DNA of 64,000 nt from Planctomycetota bacterium (GTDB taxonomy: Bacteria > Planctomycetota > Planctomycetia > Pirellulales > Lacipirellulaceae): the NCBI GenBank assembly GCA_024278955.1, contig JAJRSE010000119.1, forward strand, positions 1 to 64,000, given 5' to 3'. The notes under the pieces are model-generated. The model worked only from the letters and a program-made list of their open reading frames with translations, did no database searches and was not told the origin of the DNA. Below are positions 47,082 through 55,569 of the stretch, piece by piece. The stretch's first letter is position 1; the number at the start of each line of letters is the position of its first letter. Position numbers and translations under genes: made by a program.

Positions 47082-47296
47082 ATAGTAGGCCTAAGCAGCT
47101 TAGGATTGCCACCTATTTGCTCGTCGTAATCGCTACGATCGGCATGGTAGCCCGATATCTTTGTGTGGCGTTTGCTGTGCTGCGCCAAAAGAGCCTCCCC
47201 GGGCGTCTTCAACCCGGTTATTAAGCTAGGATTTGGTAGGACAGAAGCTACATAAACTCTTTTCAGACGACTCTTTTCTACAAATGGATCGAAGCC

Positions 47297-47473
47297 ATGA
47301 AGGATCAAATCCTCCGTTTCCTAATCGACGAGGACGGACCAACCGCTGTTGAATACGCGGTCATGCTAGCGCTAATTTTGCTAGCCGTGATTGGCACCGT
47401 GATGAGCCTTGGCAGCAACTTGAACAGCAGCCTTGATGATTCCAACACACAAATGGTCAACGCTTTTTCCTAG
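47297..47473 (+). CDS. flp: Flp-family type IVb pilin
   Basis: A 58-residue protein from ATG 47297 to TAG 47471-47473. After a short charged leader (MKDQILRFLIDEDG) comes the class IVb prepilin motif: cleavage after Gly14, then PTAVEY with Glu at +5 and Tyr at +6, followed by the hydrophobic stretch AVMLALILLAVIGTVM and a short polar tail. This is the major pilin of a Tad/Flp pilus, processed by TadV. The assembly genes (51.5-62.3 kb) lie on the opposite strand. A terminator follows at 47767-47828. The untranslated leader (47082-47296) has a small stem CCGGG/CCCGG at 47198-47216 and no recognised riboswitch. Confidence 0.9.
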   Translation: MKDQILRFLIDEDGPTAVEYAVMLALILLAVIGTVMSLGSNLNSSLDDSNTQMVNAFS

Positions 47474-47766
47474 CGGCGAGCCAAGCGAGCGATCTTGCCT
47501 ACAAGCAGTCCGCAATTGCTATAACCGCCATAGATCTCTTTGCCAAAAATACGCTGGTGGGTTTCCGCTAATCTGCTTGCCGATCTAAAGAACAGTTCGC
47601 AACTGGCCGATTGATTACACTAGCAAAGGGATGCGTATTTATACGGTGCTCTTAACCAGTAACGACCTGTGTATTACTACGCAGCACTAAAGCAACCTAT
47701 CTAGTCTAGCTGCCTGAGAAATAAATTAGCCGCTCGATCGGCAGTAATCCGATTAGCGAGTCATTT
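47474..47766 (+). other. gap after the pilin gene
   Basis: No gene or convincing structured RNA found between the pilin stop and the terminator. The base composition is AT-richer than its surroundings. Confidence 0.35.
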
Positions 47767-47828
47767 GGCTCCTCTCGACCCACGGAGGCTACCTGCCCCA
47801 GTCTCTGTGCCGAGGGGAGCCTTTTTTC
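47767..47828 (+). terminator. intrinsic terminator downstream of flp
   Basis: GGCTCCTCTCG (47767-47777) pairs with CGAGGGGAGCC (47811-47821) with one G-U, followed by six T. It is placed to end the pilin transcript before the convergent queA gene. The 33-nt loop is long and may form an inner helix. Confidence 0.75.
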
Positions 47829-47848
47829 TTCTGGTGCCGCTTCCTCAG

Positions 47849-48940
47849 CTAGATAATCAGCATCGCGTCGCCGTAGCTATAAAACCGATATTCCTCTTTC
47901 ACGGCTTCTTCGTAAGCCTCTCGAATCAACTCGCTACCGCCTAGCGCCTGTACGAGCAGCAGCAGGGTCGTCCGAGGAAAATGAAAATTGGTCAACATCG
48001 CGTCGATTGCCTGGAACTCATACGGCGGACGGATAAAGAGGTTGGTATCGCCTTGCCAAGCGGTAAGCTGCGACCTGCCTGGGCTTATTGCTTTGCCAGA
48101 CTTCAAAGCTGCTGATTCCAATACTCGCACGACCGTGGTCCCGACCGCGATATTCCTTCCGCCGGCCTGGCGAGTCGCGTTCAACTCCTCGGCTGTCGCG
48201 GCAGTCAGGTCGCCCCACTCGCTGTGCATGGGGTGCTCGCTCGGGTCGTCGACGGCAATCGGCTGAAAGGTTCCCAGCCCCACGTGCAACGTCACCGACG
48301 AAATCTCTATGCCCGACTGCTTTGTCGCACGCAAGAGATCTTTGGTAAAATGCAACCCTGCCGTCGGGGCTGCCACCGCACCTGGGTGCTTCGCAAAAAC
48401 GGTCTGATAGTCTCGGATGTCGTTATCGACCATGTTGCCACCACGAATGTACGGCGGCAACGGCACACGTCCTATCTGTTCAAGCAGCTCTTCCGCCGGC
48501 AGCTCTGAATCGGGCCGCGCCAGCCACTTCCCTCCTTCCAGCCTCTCAAGTAACCAGAGCTTTGCTGCCGGCTTGCCTTCGCGGTCTAGCAGCGTCACCT
48601 GCTCCATGGGCTTCAGTTGGCCACGAGTTTTGCAAACCAGTTGCCAGTCACCCTTGGCATTCTGGCCAAGAAACAGCCCCTGCCAGCGTCCCCCTGTCGC
48701 GGTGCGAAGCCCGCGAAGCTGGGCCGGAATCACCCGCGTGTCGTTGAGGATTAGGCGATCTCCAGCGACCAACAGCCGCGGCAAATCGCGTATATGATGA
48801 TGGCTAATCGCCCCCCGGCTTCGATCGATCACCATCAACCGAGCATCCACACGATTCTGCAACGGCTCTTGCGCCACCAGCTCTTCAGGCAACAAATAGT
48901 CTATCCAAGGTTTCATACCACTTTCCATTTCGCTAGTCAT
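47849..48940 (-). CDS. queA: SAM:tRNA ribosyltransferase-isomerase (queuosine)
   Basis: A 363-residue QueA, which transfers and isomerises the ribosyl part of SAM to preQ1-tRNA, giving epoxyqueuosine. Family blocks are DYLLPEELVAQEPLQNRVDARLMVIDR, RLILNDTRVIPAQLRG, the region GAVAAPTAGLHFTKDLL, LHVGLGTFQPI and TNFHFPRTTLLLLVQAL. The length is usual (~345-360). The start may be the ATG at 48940 or MKPWIDYLLP, 24 bp further in; the latter is the standard N-terminus. It converges on the pilin terminator. No other queuosine genes are in the window. Confidence 0.96.
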   Translation of the reverse strand: MTSEMESGMKPWIDYLLPEELVAQEPLQNRVDARLMVIDRSRGAISHHHIRDLPRLLVAGDRLILNDTRVIPAQLRGLRTATGGRWQGLFLGQNAKGDWQLVCKTRGQLKPMEQVTLLDREGKPAAKLWLLERLEGGKWLARPDSELPAEELLEQIGRVPLPPYIRGGNMVDNDIRDYQTVFAKHPGAVAAPTAGLHFTKDLLRATKQSGIEISSVTLHVGLGTFQPIAVDDPSEHPMHSEWGDLTAATAEELNATRQAGGRNIAVGTTVVRVLESAALKSGKAISPGRSQLTAWQGDTNLFIRPPYEFQAIDAMLTNFHFPRTTLLLLVQALGGSELIREAYEEAVKEEYRFYSYGDAMLII

Positions 48941-49066
48941 AACCGGTAAACTACCAAAGAAAGCGGCAAGACGAAATCCGTTATTCGCCTAGAGATTTTT
49001 GAAGATGCTCTAGACGATGCCACCTTGTGTAGTTTTGCTAGCGCTATCGCGGTATCATCTCCTTCC

Positions 49067-49600
49067 ATGATCAACACATTCGATGAGGCCTACCAGTTCG
49101 TGCTGGAGCAAAAGGTTTGCACGGTATTCGGCAGTAAGGGTTCGCCGTACCCGTCGTTGTGGGAAAACACGGGATTGTCGGAAAAGAAGCCCAAGGCGGG
49201 GGGCTGGAACCCAAAGGTAGTCGCTATCTGGGATTGGAAGACTCGGATTCCACAGACCTATCCCAATAAGGTATTCTACGGAAAAGTTCCGGGAGGTGAT
49301 GCGGTGCTGATGGAGATGCAGCATTTTCGCGATGTGCATTACCCAGAAGCATTTCAGCCGGTCAGAGAGCTGGATCCGCTCGCCCAGGAAGTGTATGACC
49401 TAGTTCGCTTAAAGCCTGACTATACGGGACCACTTCGCAAACGAGCGATCGTAGGGCTAGGCTGTACCAAGAGTAAATTCGACACGGCGTTAAAGAAGCT
49501 TCAAGTCAGCTTGAACATTGTCCGCTCGAACGACCCGAAACTGAAAAACGATTTCTGGCTCCCTATGCGCGAAGTGCATTTAGAGATTGTGCGAGGTTAA
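49067..49600 (+). CDS. AlkZ-related protein
   Basis: 177 residues. The sequence MINTFDEAYQFVLEQKVCTVFGSKGSPYPSLWENTGLSEK with WDWKTRIPQTYPNKVFYGK and a later winged-helix-like segment (RAIVGLGCTKSKFDTALKKLQVSLNIVR) resembles proteins named AlkZ-related, a distant side branch of HTH-type DNA glycosylases. I see no catalytic residues I can defend. The start at 49067 is inferred from the family-like N-terminus; a frame to 49025 is less likely. It stands alone between queA and rsmH. Confidence 0.65.
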   Translation: MINTFDEAYQFVLEQKVCTVFGSKGSPYPSLWENTGLSEKKPKAGGWNPKVVAIWDWKTRIPQTYPNKVFYGKVPGGDAVLMEMQHFRDVHYPEAFQPVRELDPLAQEVYDLVRLKPDYTGPLRKRAIVGLGCTKSKFDTALKKLQVSLNIVRSNDPKLKNDFWLPMREVHLEIVRG

Positions 49601-49710
49601 AGCGGGTAACACGACGGCATTCGGATTGTTACAATGGGGAAGACCACAACGACGGCTCTCGCCCTGAGGGTCCGCAATCTGCAATCCGAATTTCAAAACC
49701 CCCCTCCCCT

Positions 49711-50640
49711 ATGCCTGAGTCGACCTGCCACATTCCCGTCTTGCTCCAGGAGATTCTCCACTGGCTCGAACCCTCGCCCGGGAAAATCCTGGTTGATGGC
49801 ACTCTTGGCGGGGGTGGCCACGCGGCGGCCTTGGCATCGCTGGTCGAGCCCGGAGGCCGAGTCCTCGGTATCGACCTCGATCCCCAAGCCCTCCCCCGCG
49901 CCAGCAAAGCCATCGGCTCGCTTCCGGTCGAAGTCGTCTCGGCCAACTATACCGATATTCCTCAAATCCTTGGCAACCTCCAAATCGAGTCGGTCGACGG
50001 TATCCTGCTCGACCTGGGTCTTTCCAGCGATCAACTTGCCGACGAAGATCGCGGCTTCAGTTTCCATAGCGAGGGAGAACTTGATCTGCGTTTTGACCGT
50101 ACCCGCGGCAAGCCGGCCTGGCATCTACTCGAACGACTTAGCGAGCGTCATCTGGCCGATCTTATCTACCAATACGGCGAAGAGCGTCTTAGTCGTCGTA
50201 TCGCACGCAAGATTGTTGAAACTCGACGTGAAAACCCTATTCGTACCGCAGCGCAGCTTGCTGACTTGCTTCGCGGATGCGTCCCCCGTAGCCGTGGGCA
50301 TCGGATCGACCCTGCCACTCGCACTTTCCAAGCGTTGAGGATTGCGGTGAACGAGGAACTCAAATCGCTGCAAGAAGCGCTGACCCACCTGCCCGACTGT
50401 CTCGCCCCCGGCGGCCGCCTGGCGATCATCAGTTTCCATTCGCTCGAAGACCGGATGGTAAAACACGCCTTCCGGGAAGACCCTCGCCTCGAAGTCCTGA
50501 CCCGCCGTCCACTCAAAGCCACCGACGAAGAATTAGCAAAGAACTCTCGAGCAAGCAGCGCCAAGCTCCGAATCGCCGAGCGAGCCACTTCACAGCAAAA
50601 GAAGGACCACGGACGAGACGCAGCCCCACATCGGAGCTGA
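49711..50640 (+). CDS. rsmH: 16S rRNA (cytosine1402-N4)-methyltransferase
   Basis: A 309-residue RsmH (MraW), which makes m4C at 1402 in the decoding centre. HIPVLLQEILHWLEPSPGKILVDGTLGGGGHAAAL is the SAM-binding start; DGILLDLGLSSDQLADEDRGFSF and FQALRIAVNEELKSLQEALTHLPDCLAPGGRLAIISFHSLEDRMVKHAFRE are highly conserved. In most bacteria it begins the dcw division cluster; here no mraZ, ftsL or mur gene follows, consistent with planctomycetes, which lack FtsZ. The leader contains GCAATC repeats and a C run (CCCCCCTCCCCT) immediately before the ATG instead of a clear Shine-Dalgarno. It is followed by the acyltransferase gene. Confidence 0.96.
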   Translation: MPESTCHIPVLLQEILHWLEPSPGKILVDGTLGGGGHAAALASLVEPGGRVLGIDLDPQALPRASKAIGSLPVEVVSANYTDIPQILGNLQIESVDGILLDLGLSSDQLADEDRGFSFHSEGELDLRFDRTRGKPAWHLLERLSERHLADLIYQYGEERLSRRIARKIVETRRENPIRTAAQLADLLRGCVPRSRGHRIDPATRTFQALRIAVNEELKSLQEALTHLPDCLAPGGRLAIISFHSLEDRMVKHAFREDPRLEVLTRRPLKATDEELAKNSRASSAKLRIAERATSQQKKDHGRDAAPHRS

Positions 50641-50650
50641 CTTGCGAGTC

Positions 50651-50692
50651 CCTAACCTCCAACCCCTAACCTCCAACCCCTAACCTCCAACC
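50651..50692 (+). repeat. 14-bp tandem repeat leader
   Basis: CCTAACCTCCAACC repeats exactly three times, followed by CCTTTCACTCA and the ATG at 50704. It fills the 63-bp gap between rsmH and the acyltransferase. Confidence 0.85.
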
Positions 50693-50703
50693 CCTTTCAC
50701 TCA

Positions 50704-51474
50704 ATGCCTCTTCTCTCTAACGATGTCTACCAAACCGAAGTCCAACCTGCCTCTTGGTGGTCGCGTAGCTTTCCTTCGCTGTCGTTTCATGCCAGTTGGA
50801 TAGCGAATGTTTGGCGGAGTAGTGTTCAAGCAAAGCGGTCGGAGTATGGCGACCAAGAGTGGATCGACAGTAGCCTTGAGGTTCTTCGCAGCTTAGAACG
50901 TGTTGGTGTTGAAGTCGAAGTTCGAGGGCTAAGTCACTTACAGCAGCTCGACACTCCCTGCCTTATCGTTGGCAATCACATGAGTTCGCTCGAAACCACG
51001 GTTTTGCCAGGTCTCGTGCAGCCGTTGCAGAGAATCAGCTTTGTCGTCAAAGAAAGCTTGCTCAATTATCCGTTTTTCAAACATGTGATGCGCTCCCGCG
51101 ATCCGATCGCGGTAAGTCAAACCAGCCCTCGTGCCGATTTCAAAGCGATGCTCGAGGGCGGCATTGAGCGGCTCAAGCAAGGCATCTCGGTTGTGATCTT
51201 CCCTCAGGGCCAACGCACCACGACCTTTAATCCAGACGAATTCAACACTATCGGCATCAAACTGGCCAAACGAGCCGGCGTACCAATCGTCCCCCTGGCG
51301 CTAAAAACCGACGCCTGGGCGGCAGGCGGCTACTCGTCGGACTTTGGGAGGATCGACCCTTCCAAAAAGGTCTATTTCGCATTCGGCGAGCCGATAGAAG
51401 TCGAAGGCCGCGGCACCGAGCAGCATGAAGCTATTATCGAGTTCATTCAACAACATCTCCAAGCTTGGCAATGA
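50704..51474 (+). CDS. PlsC-like 1-acylglycerol-phosphate acyltransferase
   Basis: A 256-residue acyltransferase of the PlsC superfamily, which probably acylates lysophosphatidate or a related lipid at the inner membrane. Motif I reads NHMSSLE (His92, Glu97), i.e. HX4E in place of the usual HX4D. Motif III reads FPQGQRTT instead of FPEGTRS. VVIFPQGQR and GVPIVPLALK confirm the family. The catalytic His is kept; the acidic partner is Glu. There is no Shine-Dalgarno, but a 14-bp tandem repeat lies before the ATG. The gene converges on the Tad locus. Confidence 0.85.
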   Translation: MPLLSNDVYQTEVQPASWWSRSFPSLSFHASWIANVWRSSVQAKRSEYGDQEWIDSSLEVLRSLERVGVEVEVRGLSHLQQLDTPCLIVGNHMSSLETTVLPGLVQPLQRISFVVKESLLNYPFFKHVMRSRDPIAVSQTSPRADFKAMLEGGIERLKQGISVVIFPQGQRTTTFNPDEFNTIGIKLAKRAGVPIVPLALKTDAWAAGGYSSDFGRIDPSKKVYFAFGEPIEVEGRGTEQHEAIIEFIQQHLQAWQ

Positions 51475-51567
51475 ATCGCCCATCGCAATATTCAAAGCAA
51501 GATTGCAATCTCTAGCCGAAGAAAAATTTGCAAAGCCACTTTTTTGAGCTTTGCCCTTGGCAGGCAG

Positions 51568-52590
51568 CTACCTTACCGGTGGGAGCAACGCGGGAGCATG
51601 GCCGACGGGCACTTGGGCCGTTTCGGTTGGAATGGTTTGCATAACGGGCCCTGTCGAGATTGCGCCGGTTGTTGGATAAGCTCCCGCTGGAGCCACCCCA
51701 GCCGCCATCGGAGTTGGCAGGATGCTGTCATTCGGAGCAGACACCCCGGCATCGACAACTTGAGTCGTGCTGCTGGTAATCTGCGAGAGTAGCGTTCTTG
51801 CTTCCTGCAATTGAGGGTCAATATGGGTTGCCGCTGTCAGAAACCGCGCCGCTTCTTCGCTACGGCCACGTTGGTTCAGCAACACGCCCATGTTGTACTG
51901 GGCAACCGCGGGCGGATGAACCGCTGCCTGATGCGCAGACGCTTCGTCGAGCCGATTCATTTCGATCAGCACTTTTGCGATATTATTTCGGTACAACGCC
52001 TTTTGCGGTTCCAACTGAGTCGCCTGTTCCAACAACTGCAACGACCACGTCAGTTGATCGAGACGTGCATGGCACAAAGCCAAATCGTTCATCACCTGAA
52101 CATTTTTCGGATGGGCGACAAACGCTTGCTGGTACACTTGCACCGCATCTTGCATGCGTCCTTGACGGTCTTCCAGTCGAGCCAAGCCCATCAATGCTTT
52201 AAGATTGCCTGGCTCAAGCGAGAGAGCCTTTTGGTACATGCTTCGAGCATGGTCGACGTTCTCCCCTTGGTCGCTCATCTGAGCCATCGCAAGGTACAAC
52301 GCGGCATTCGGAGGCCCCGATTGGCTAAACCCAAGCGAGATGGGATCCAGTTTTTGCCGAGACGGCTGAAGCACATTGGGATTCGGCTTCGCGCCGGCCT
52401 GAGGCATGCCCGGAATCGCCGCCATCATGCGCTGAGTAAACCCAGGGCCCCCCTGCTGGACGGGCGGAGTCGCAGCATATTGAGTTGGTTGGGGCTGTTG
52501 GGCGGTCCGCATTACGCCGGGCGCACCATAAGAGGAGCAACCAACAGTCGCTGCCAACAAAGTCCAAGACAAGAGCCAATGTTTTCGCAC
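51568..52590 (-). CDS. tadD: TadD-like TPR lipoprotein
   Basis: A 340-residue outer-membrane lipoprotein of the Tad locus. A GTG at 52590 with GGAGGG 7 nt upstream starts a lipoprotein signal: basic VRKHW, hydrophobic LLSWTLLAATV, lipobox Gly-Cys. ATGs at 52605 and 52629 are in frame but lack a ribosome site and would shift the signal peptide. After a Pro/Gln-rich linker come about five TPR units (residues ~110-270: ALYLAMAQMSDQG, ALMGLARLEDRQGRMQDA, MNDLALCHARLDQ, YNMGVLLNQRGRSEEA), then a Val/Pro-rich tail. TadD assists secretin assembly in Tad systems. Last gene of the cluster. Confidence 0.85.
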   Translation of the reverse strand: MRKHWLLSWTLLAATVGCSSYGAPGVMRTAQQPQPTQYAATPPVQQGGPGFTQRMMAAIPGMPQAGAKPNPNVLQPSRQKLDPISLGFSQSGPPNAALYLAMAQMSDQGENVDHARSMYQKALSLEPGNLKALMGLARLEDRQGRMQDAVQVYQQAFVAHPKNVQVMNDLALCHARLDQLTWSLQLLEQATQLEPQKALYRNNIAKVLIEMNRLDEASAHQAAVHPPAVAQYNMGVLLNQRGRSEEAARFLTAATHIDPQLQEARTLLSQITSSTTQVVDAGVSAPNDSILPTPMAAGVAPAGAYPTTGAISTGPVMQTIPTETAQVPVGHAPALLPPVR

Positions 52591-52685
52591 GGGTTCACCC
52601 TCCATGGTGACTACAGTTTGATCCGGCATCCTACCGAACCCGCGGTGCCCTCTGAAGAGAAGCACCACCTCAGATGTGTTCGCGG

Positions 52686-53264
52686 CTATTGTGCCGAACT
52701 TGACGACGAAGAACCTTGGTCCACAGGCAAAACGGGCGGACGTTGATTCGTATGAAAACCGACAAAGATACGATCCACAGCAGCTGCTTGGTGGCCTTCG
52801 GCGACCAGGTGGGTATCGTTCACCTCGACACTCCCAACCGAGGGACTGATACTCGCAGCCCACTCATGCACCGAAGCTACGCGAGTTGCCGTTCTCGATA
52901 GATCGCGTCCACGCTCGACAAAGATGCCACGGCGATGCTGCGGAGCTTGCGAGAGAATCCAATTGACCTTCAACTTGCCGGCATCGGTCAGTTCTTGAGT
53001 CTCAGGGTTGAAATGATAAGCACCCAGTAAATTCTGCCGGCGCCAACCATTGTTAATCATCGCATCATAGGAGCTATAAACCGAACGCCGTGCTGCGGGG
53101 ATGTACTGGTTAGGCCACATTCGATTGGCTTCACAACCTCGGCGGCACGCCTCGGCGACCGTGGGGCTGTTATAGAGGCCATACTGAGCATTCTGGGCTT
53201 GGGCTTGGGAAGCACCACAAGCGAGCATAAGCAGAGCGATGGCGGAAACGCTGAAATACTTCAT
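52686..53264 (-). CDS. secreted protein of the Tad locus, unknown
   Basis: 192 residues, with signal peptide MKYFSVSAIALLMLACGASQAQA, then a mature region with AEACRRGCEANRMWPNQYIPAARRSVYSSYDAMINNGWRRQNLLGAYHF and a C-terminal Ser-rich tail. The two Cys in ACRRGC may form a disulfide or bind something. I do not recognise a family; the position between tadC and tadD suggests a pilus accessory protein. The ATG at 53264 is used because it begins the signal peptide; the longer frame to 53345 lacks one. Confidence 0.75.
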   Translation of the reverse strand: MKYFSVSAIALLMLACGASQAQAQNAQYGLYNSPTVAEACRRGCEANRMWPNQYIPAARRSVYSSYDAMINNGWRRQNLLGAYHFNPETQELTDAGKLKVNWILSQAPQHRRGIFVERGRDLSRTATRVASVHEWAASISPSVGSVEVNDTHLVAEGHQAAAVDRIFVGFHTNQRPPVLPVDQGSSSSSSAQ

Positions 53265-53503
53265 AGGTCTGGGTCCTACCGTGAACGCGGATGGGAGGAG
53301 ACGACACAACGGTATGCTCATAACAGGCAACACCGCATAGTCCACCGTTGCGAGCTACGGGAAGCTCAGACAAACAACCAAGAGCACAATGGCACTTCGA
53401 GGTAAAGCAACAGCGGACTAATCGCAACCACCGTCAGTATCGTCAGAAATTCCGCGCTGGCTGCGGCACTTCTACTGAAACCCGAACACCCTACGCTGCT
53501 TGC

Positions 53504-54484
53504 CTATTCTACATGCATGGAGGGCAACAGCTCGTTGACCATCGTGATAGCAGCAGGCCCCACGAGGACAATGAAAATGGCAGGAAAGATGAATAAGACC
53601 AGGGGAAAGATCAACTTTACCGCAGTTTTAGCCGCTTTTTCTTCGGCCAATTGGCTCCGCCGGGTACGCATTGAGTCGCTTTGGACCCGTAAAGCTTGAG
53701 CGATGCTTGAGCCAAACTTGTCGGCTTGAATCAGAATTGCTGCTAGCGCTTTCAAGTCGTCAACTCCTGTGCGAGCCCCAAGGTCATGCAAAACCTCGTT
53801 CCGAGCGCGGCCCATTTGGAGCTGAAGATTACACAAACTAAATTCGTCGGCAATGATGCGATAGGATTTTTTCATTTCCTCGGCAACCTTGCGCATTGCC
53901 TGGTCAAGGCCAAGGCCAGACTCCACGCAGACGACCATCAAGTCGAGGGCGTCAGGCAGGCTATAGAAGATGCTGTCTTGCCGTCTTTTTGTCAAAAACC
54001 ACAAAACCACTTCCGGGAGAAAGAAAGCTACGCCAGCGATCATCCCAATGTAGGTCAAGGAATCGATGTCGAGACCTCGGGTGAATGCTATCGCACCACC
54101 ACCAATCAAGAACCCACCGATAAGGCCGACGATTTTCAGCGACCAGTACATTTCCGGTGCATTCTCAGTTCTGAAACCAGCTTGGTTGAGGCGATCTCTC
54201 GTCTTACTAATTTCTTCGGAAGTCTTAGGCTGAAGAGGCTTCGACAAGGCAGGAGTTGCCTTGGAAATCGCTTTTCCGACTGCTCCCATCGACCCCTTGT
54301 CACGCATCAACAAGTCGCCTTGCCTGGAATTTGGCTCTCGAATATCTTCGAGACGCTGTTCTGCGCGTGGCTTTTTGTTCGACATAAAGTCGAGCAGCCA
54401 CCAGGCTCCAGCAGCGGCAGAGCCGAAAACGGCAAAGCGCGTAATCATCGTCGATGTGACAACTTCAGCAAGGATCATAAACAT
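53504..54484 (-). CDS. tadC: Tad pilus inner-membrane platform protein TadC
   Basis: A 326-residue type II/IV secretion F-domain protein. It has an N-terminal helix (TMITRFAVFGSAAAGAWWLLDFM), helices near 110-150, the cytoplasmic GSPF helical block (ALDLMVVCVESGLGLDQAMRKVAEEMKKSYRIIADEFSLCNLQLQMGRARNEVLHDLGARTGVDDLKALAAILIQADKFGSSIAQALRVQ), and two C-terminal helices (AVKLIFPLVLFIFPAIFIVLVGPAAITM). It lies one base from tadB's stop (TGACATG). The start at 54484 is chosen from this spacing. With TadB it forms the platform on which the ATPase acts. Confidence 0.9.
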   Translation of the reverse strand: MFMILAEVVTSTMITRFAVFGSAAAGAWWLLDFMSNKKPRAEQRLEDIREPNSRQGDLLMRDKGSMGAVGKAISKATPALSKPLQPKTSEEISKTRDRLNQAGFRTENAPEMYWSLKIVGLIGGFLIGGGAIAFTRGLDIDSLTYIGMIAGVAFFLPEVVLWFLTKRRQDSIFYSLPDALDLMVVCVESGLGLDQAMRKVAEEMKKSYRIIADEFSLCNLQLQMGRARNEVLHDLGARTGVDDLKALAAILIQADKFGSSIAQALRVQSDSMRTRRSQLAEEKAAKTAVKLIFPLVLFIFPAIFIVLVGPAAITMVNELLPSMHVE

Positions 54485-54485
54485 G

Positions 54486-55457
54486 TCAGACTCGAATGTT
54501 GACGATTTTTCGAATAACCAAGGCGCCAATCGTTTGCGAAACGATACCGAAGAGCAACATCTTTTTGCCCAAATCATCCGTGAATAACAACATGATATAT
54601 TCAGGATTCATGCGGTAGACCGTGAGGAAAAGCACTGGCGGCAGAGCCAAAAGGACCACGCCCGAAAGGCGACCTTCGCCGGTCAGAGCTTGAACTTGTC
54701 CAAGGATTTTGTATCGTTCGCGAATAAGTCGGCCAATTTTGTCGAGGATCTCGGCCAAGTCACCGCCTGTTTGACGTTGAAGAATAATTGCCGTTACGAA
54801 GAACTTGAGATCCAAGTTAGGAACACGTTCGGTGATGTTCTCCAAAGCCTCTTCAAAAGGGATACCAAGATTTTGTTCTTCAAAAACCCTTCCAAACTCG
54901 CTTGCAATTGGATCGGAGCTTTCTTGAGCAACCAACTGGAACCCAGCACCCAAACTATGGCCCGCTCGCAATGCTCTGGCGATAAGCTCTAACGCGTCAG
55001 ACAACTGAGAGGCAAACTTGCCTAAACGTCGCTTGCGGCGAAACAAAAGCCAGAAGAAGGGAAATCCACTAAAGCCGATTCCTACAACCGGGGCAAGACC
55101 CCAATGCAACCCAGCCACGCCGCAGAGCATGGTCGATCCGGCACCGATACCGACACAGAGTCCGATGAACGTAGCAACCGACATATGCACATCGGCCTGC
55201 TCGAACAACCGGGACAAATTGAACCAATTCGACACCAAGACTTCGAGGCCATTTTTTCCTTCGCCTCGTTGCTTCGCGATTACCTGGGCAGCTTGCGAGA
55301 GATTGGAAGGGTCGATTAAGTCGCCCTTCCCCGTCAAACTGCTGAGGCGATCTTCAATTTGCATTTCTGACTTGTCGCGCCATATCATGGCAGCGCCAAT
55401 CACCATGGCAACAACGCCAAGGAAAACAGAACCAATGATCAAGATGCTGGGAAGCAT
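54486..55457 (-). CDS. tadB: Tad pilus inner-membrane platform protein TadB
   Basis: A 323-residue F-domain protein paralogous to TadC: N-terminal helix (ILIIGSVFLGVVAMVIGAAMIW), helices around 95-140, GSPF block LSDALELIARALRAGHSLGAGFQLVAQESSDPIASEFGRVFEEQNLGIPFEEALENITERVPNLDLKFFVTAIILQRQTGGDLAEILDKIGRLIRER, and C-terminal helices (VVLLALPPVLFLTVYRM, LLFGIVSQTIGALVIRKI). It comes directly before tadC in transcription order and after the ATPase gene, the canonical tadABC order. Confidence 0.92.
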   Translation of the reverse strand: MLPSILIIGSVFLGVVAMVIGAAMIWRDKSEMQIEDRLSSLTGKGDLIDPSNLSQAAQVIAKQRGEGKNGLEVLVSNWFNLSRLFEQADVHMSVATFIGLCVGIGAGSTMLCGVAGLHWGLAPVVGIGFSGFPFFWLLFRRKRRLGKFASQLSDALELIARALRAGHSLGAGFQLVAQESSDPIASEFGRVFEEQNLGIPFEEALENITERVPNLDLKFFVTAIILQRQTGGDLAEILDKIGRLIRERYKILGQVQALTGEGRLSGVVLLALPPVLFLTVYRMNPEYIMLLFTDDLGKKMLLFGIVSQTIGALVIRKIVNIRV

Positions 55458-55569
55458 GATCGACTCGTTAATGGTGGTGATTAAATAGTGAGATCAAAAA
55501 TTTCGCAATAAAAGCAATAAAACAAGAAGCTCGCCGAGGTCCCCTCTGCCCCCTCGGCAAGCTTTTAGA

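Noticed and set aside
47160-47296. Possible cyclic-di-GMP riboswitch before flp
   Set aside because: A few fragments resemble the motif, but the required tetraloop-receptor pairing and conserved A residues are not found; a covariance-model search would be decisive.
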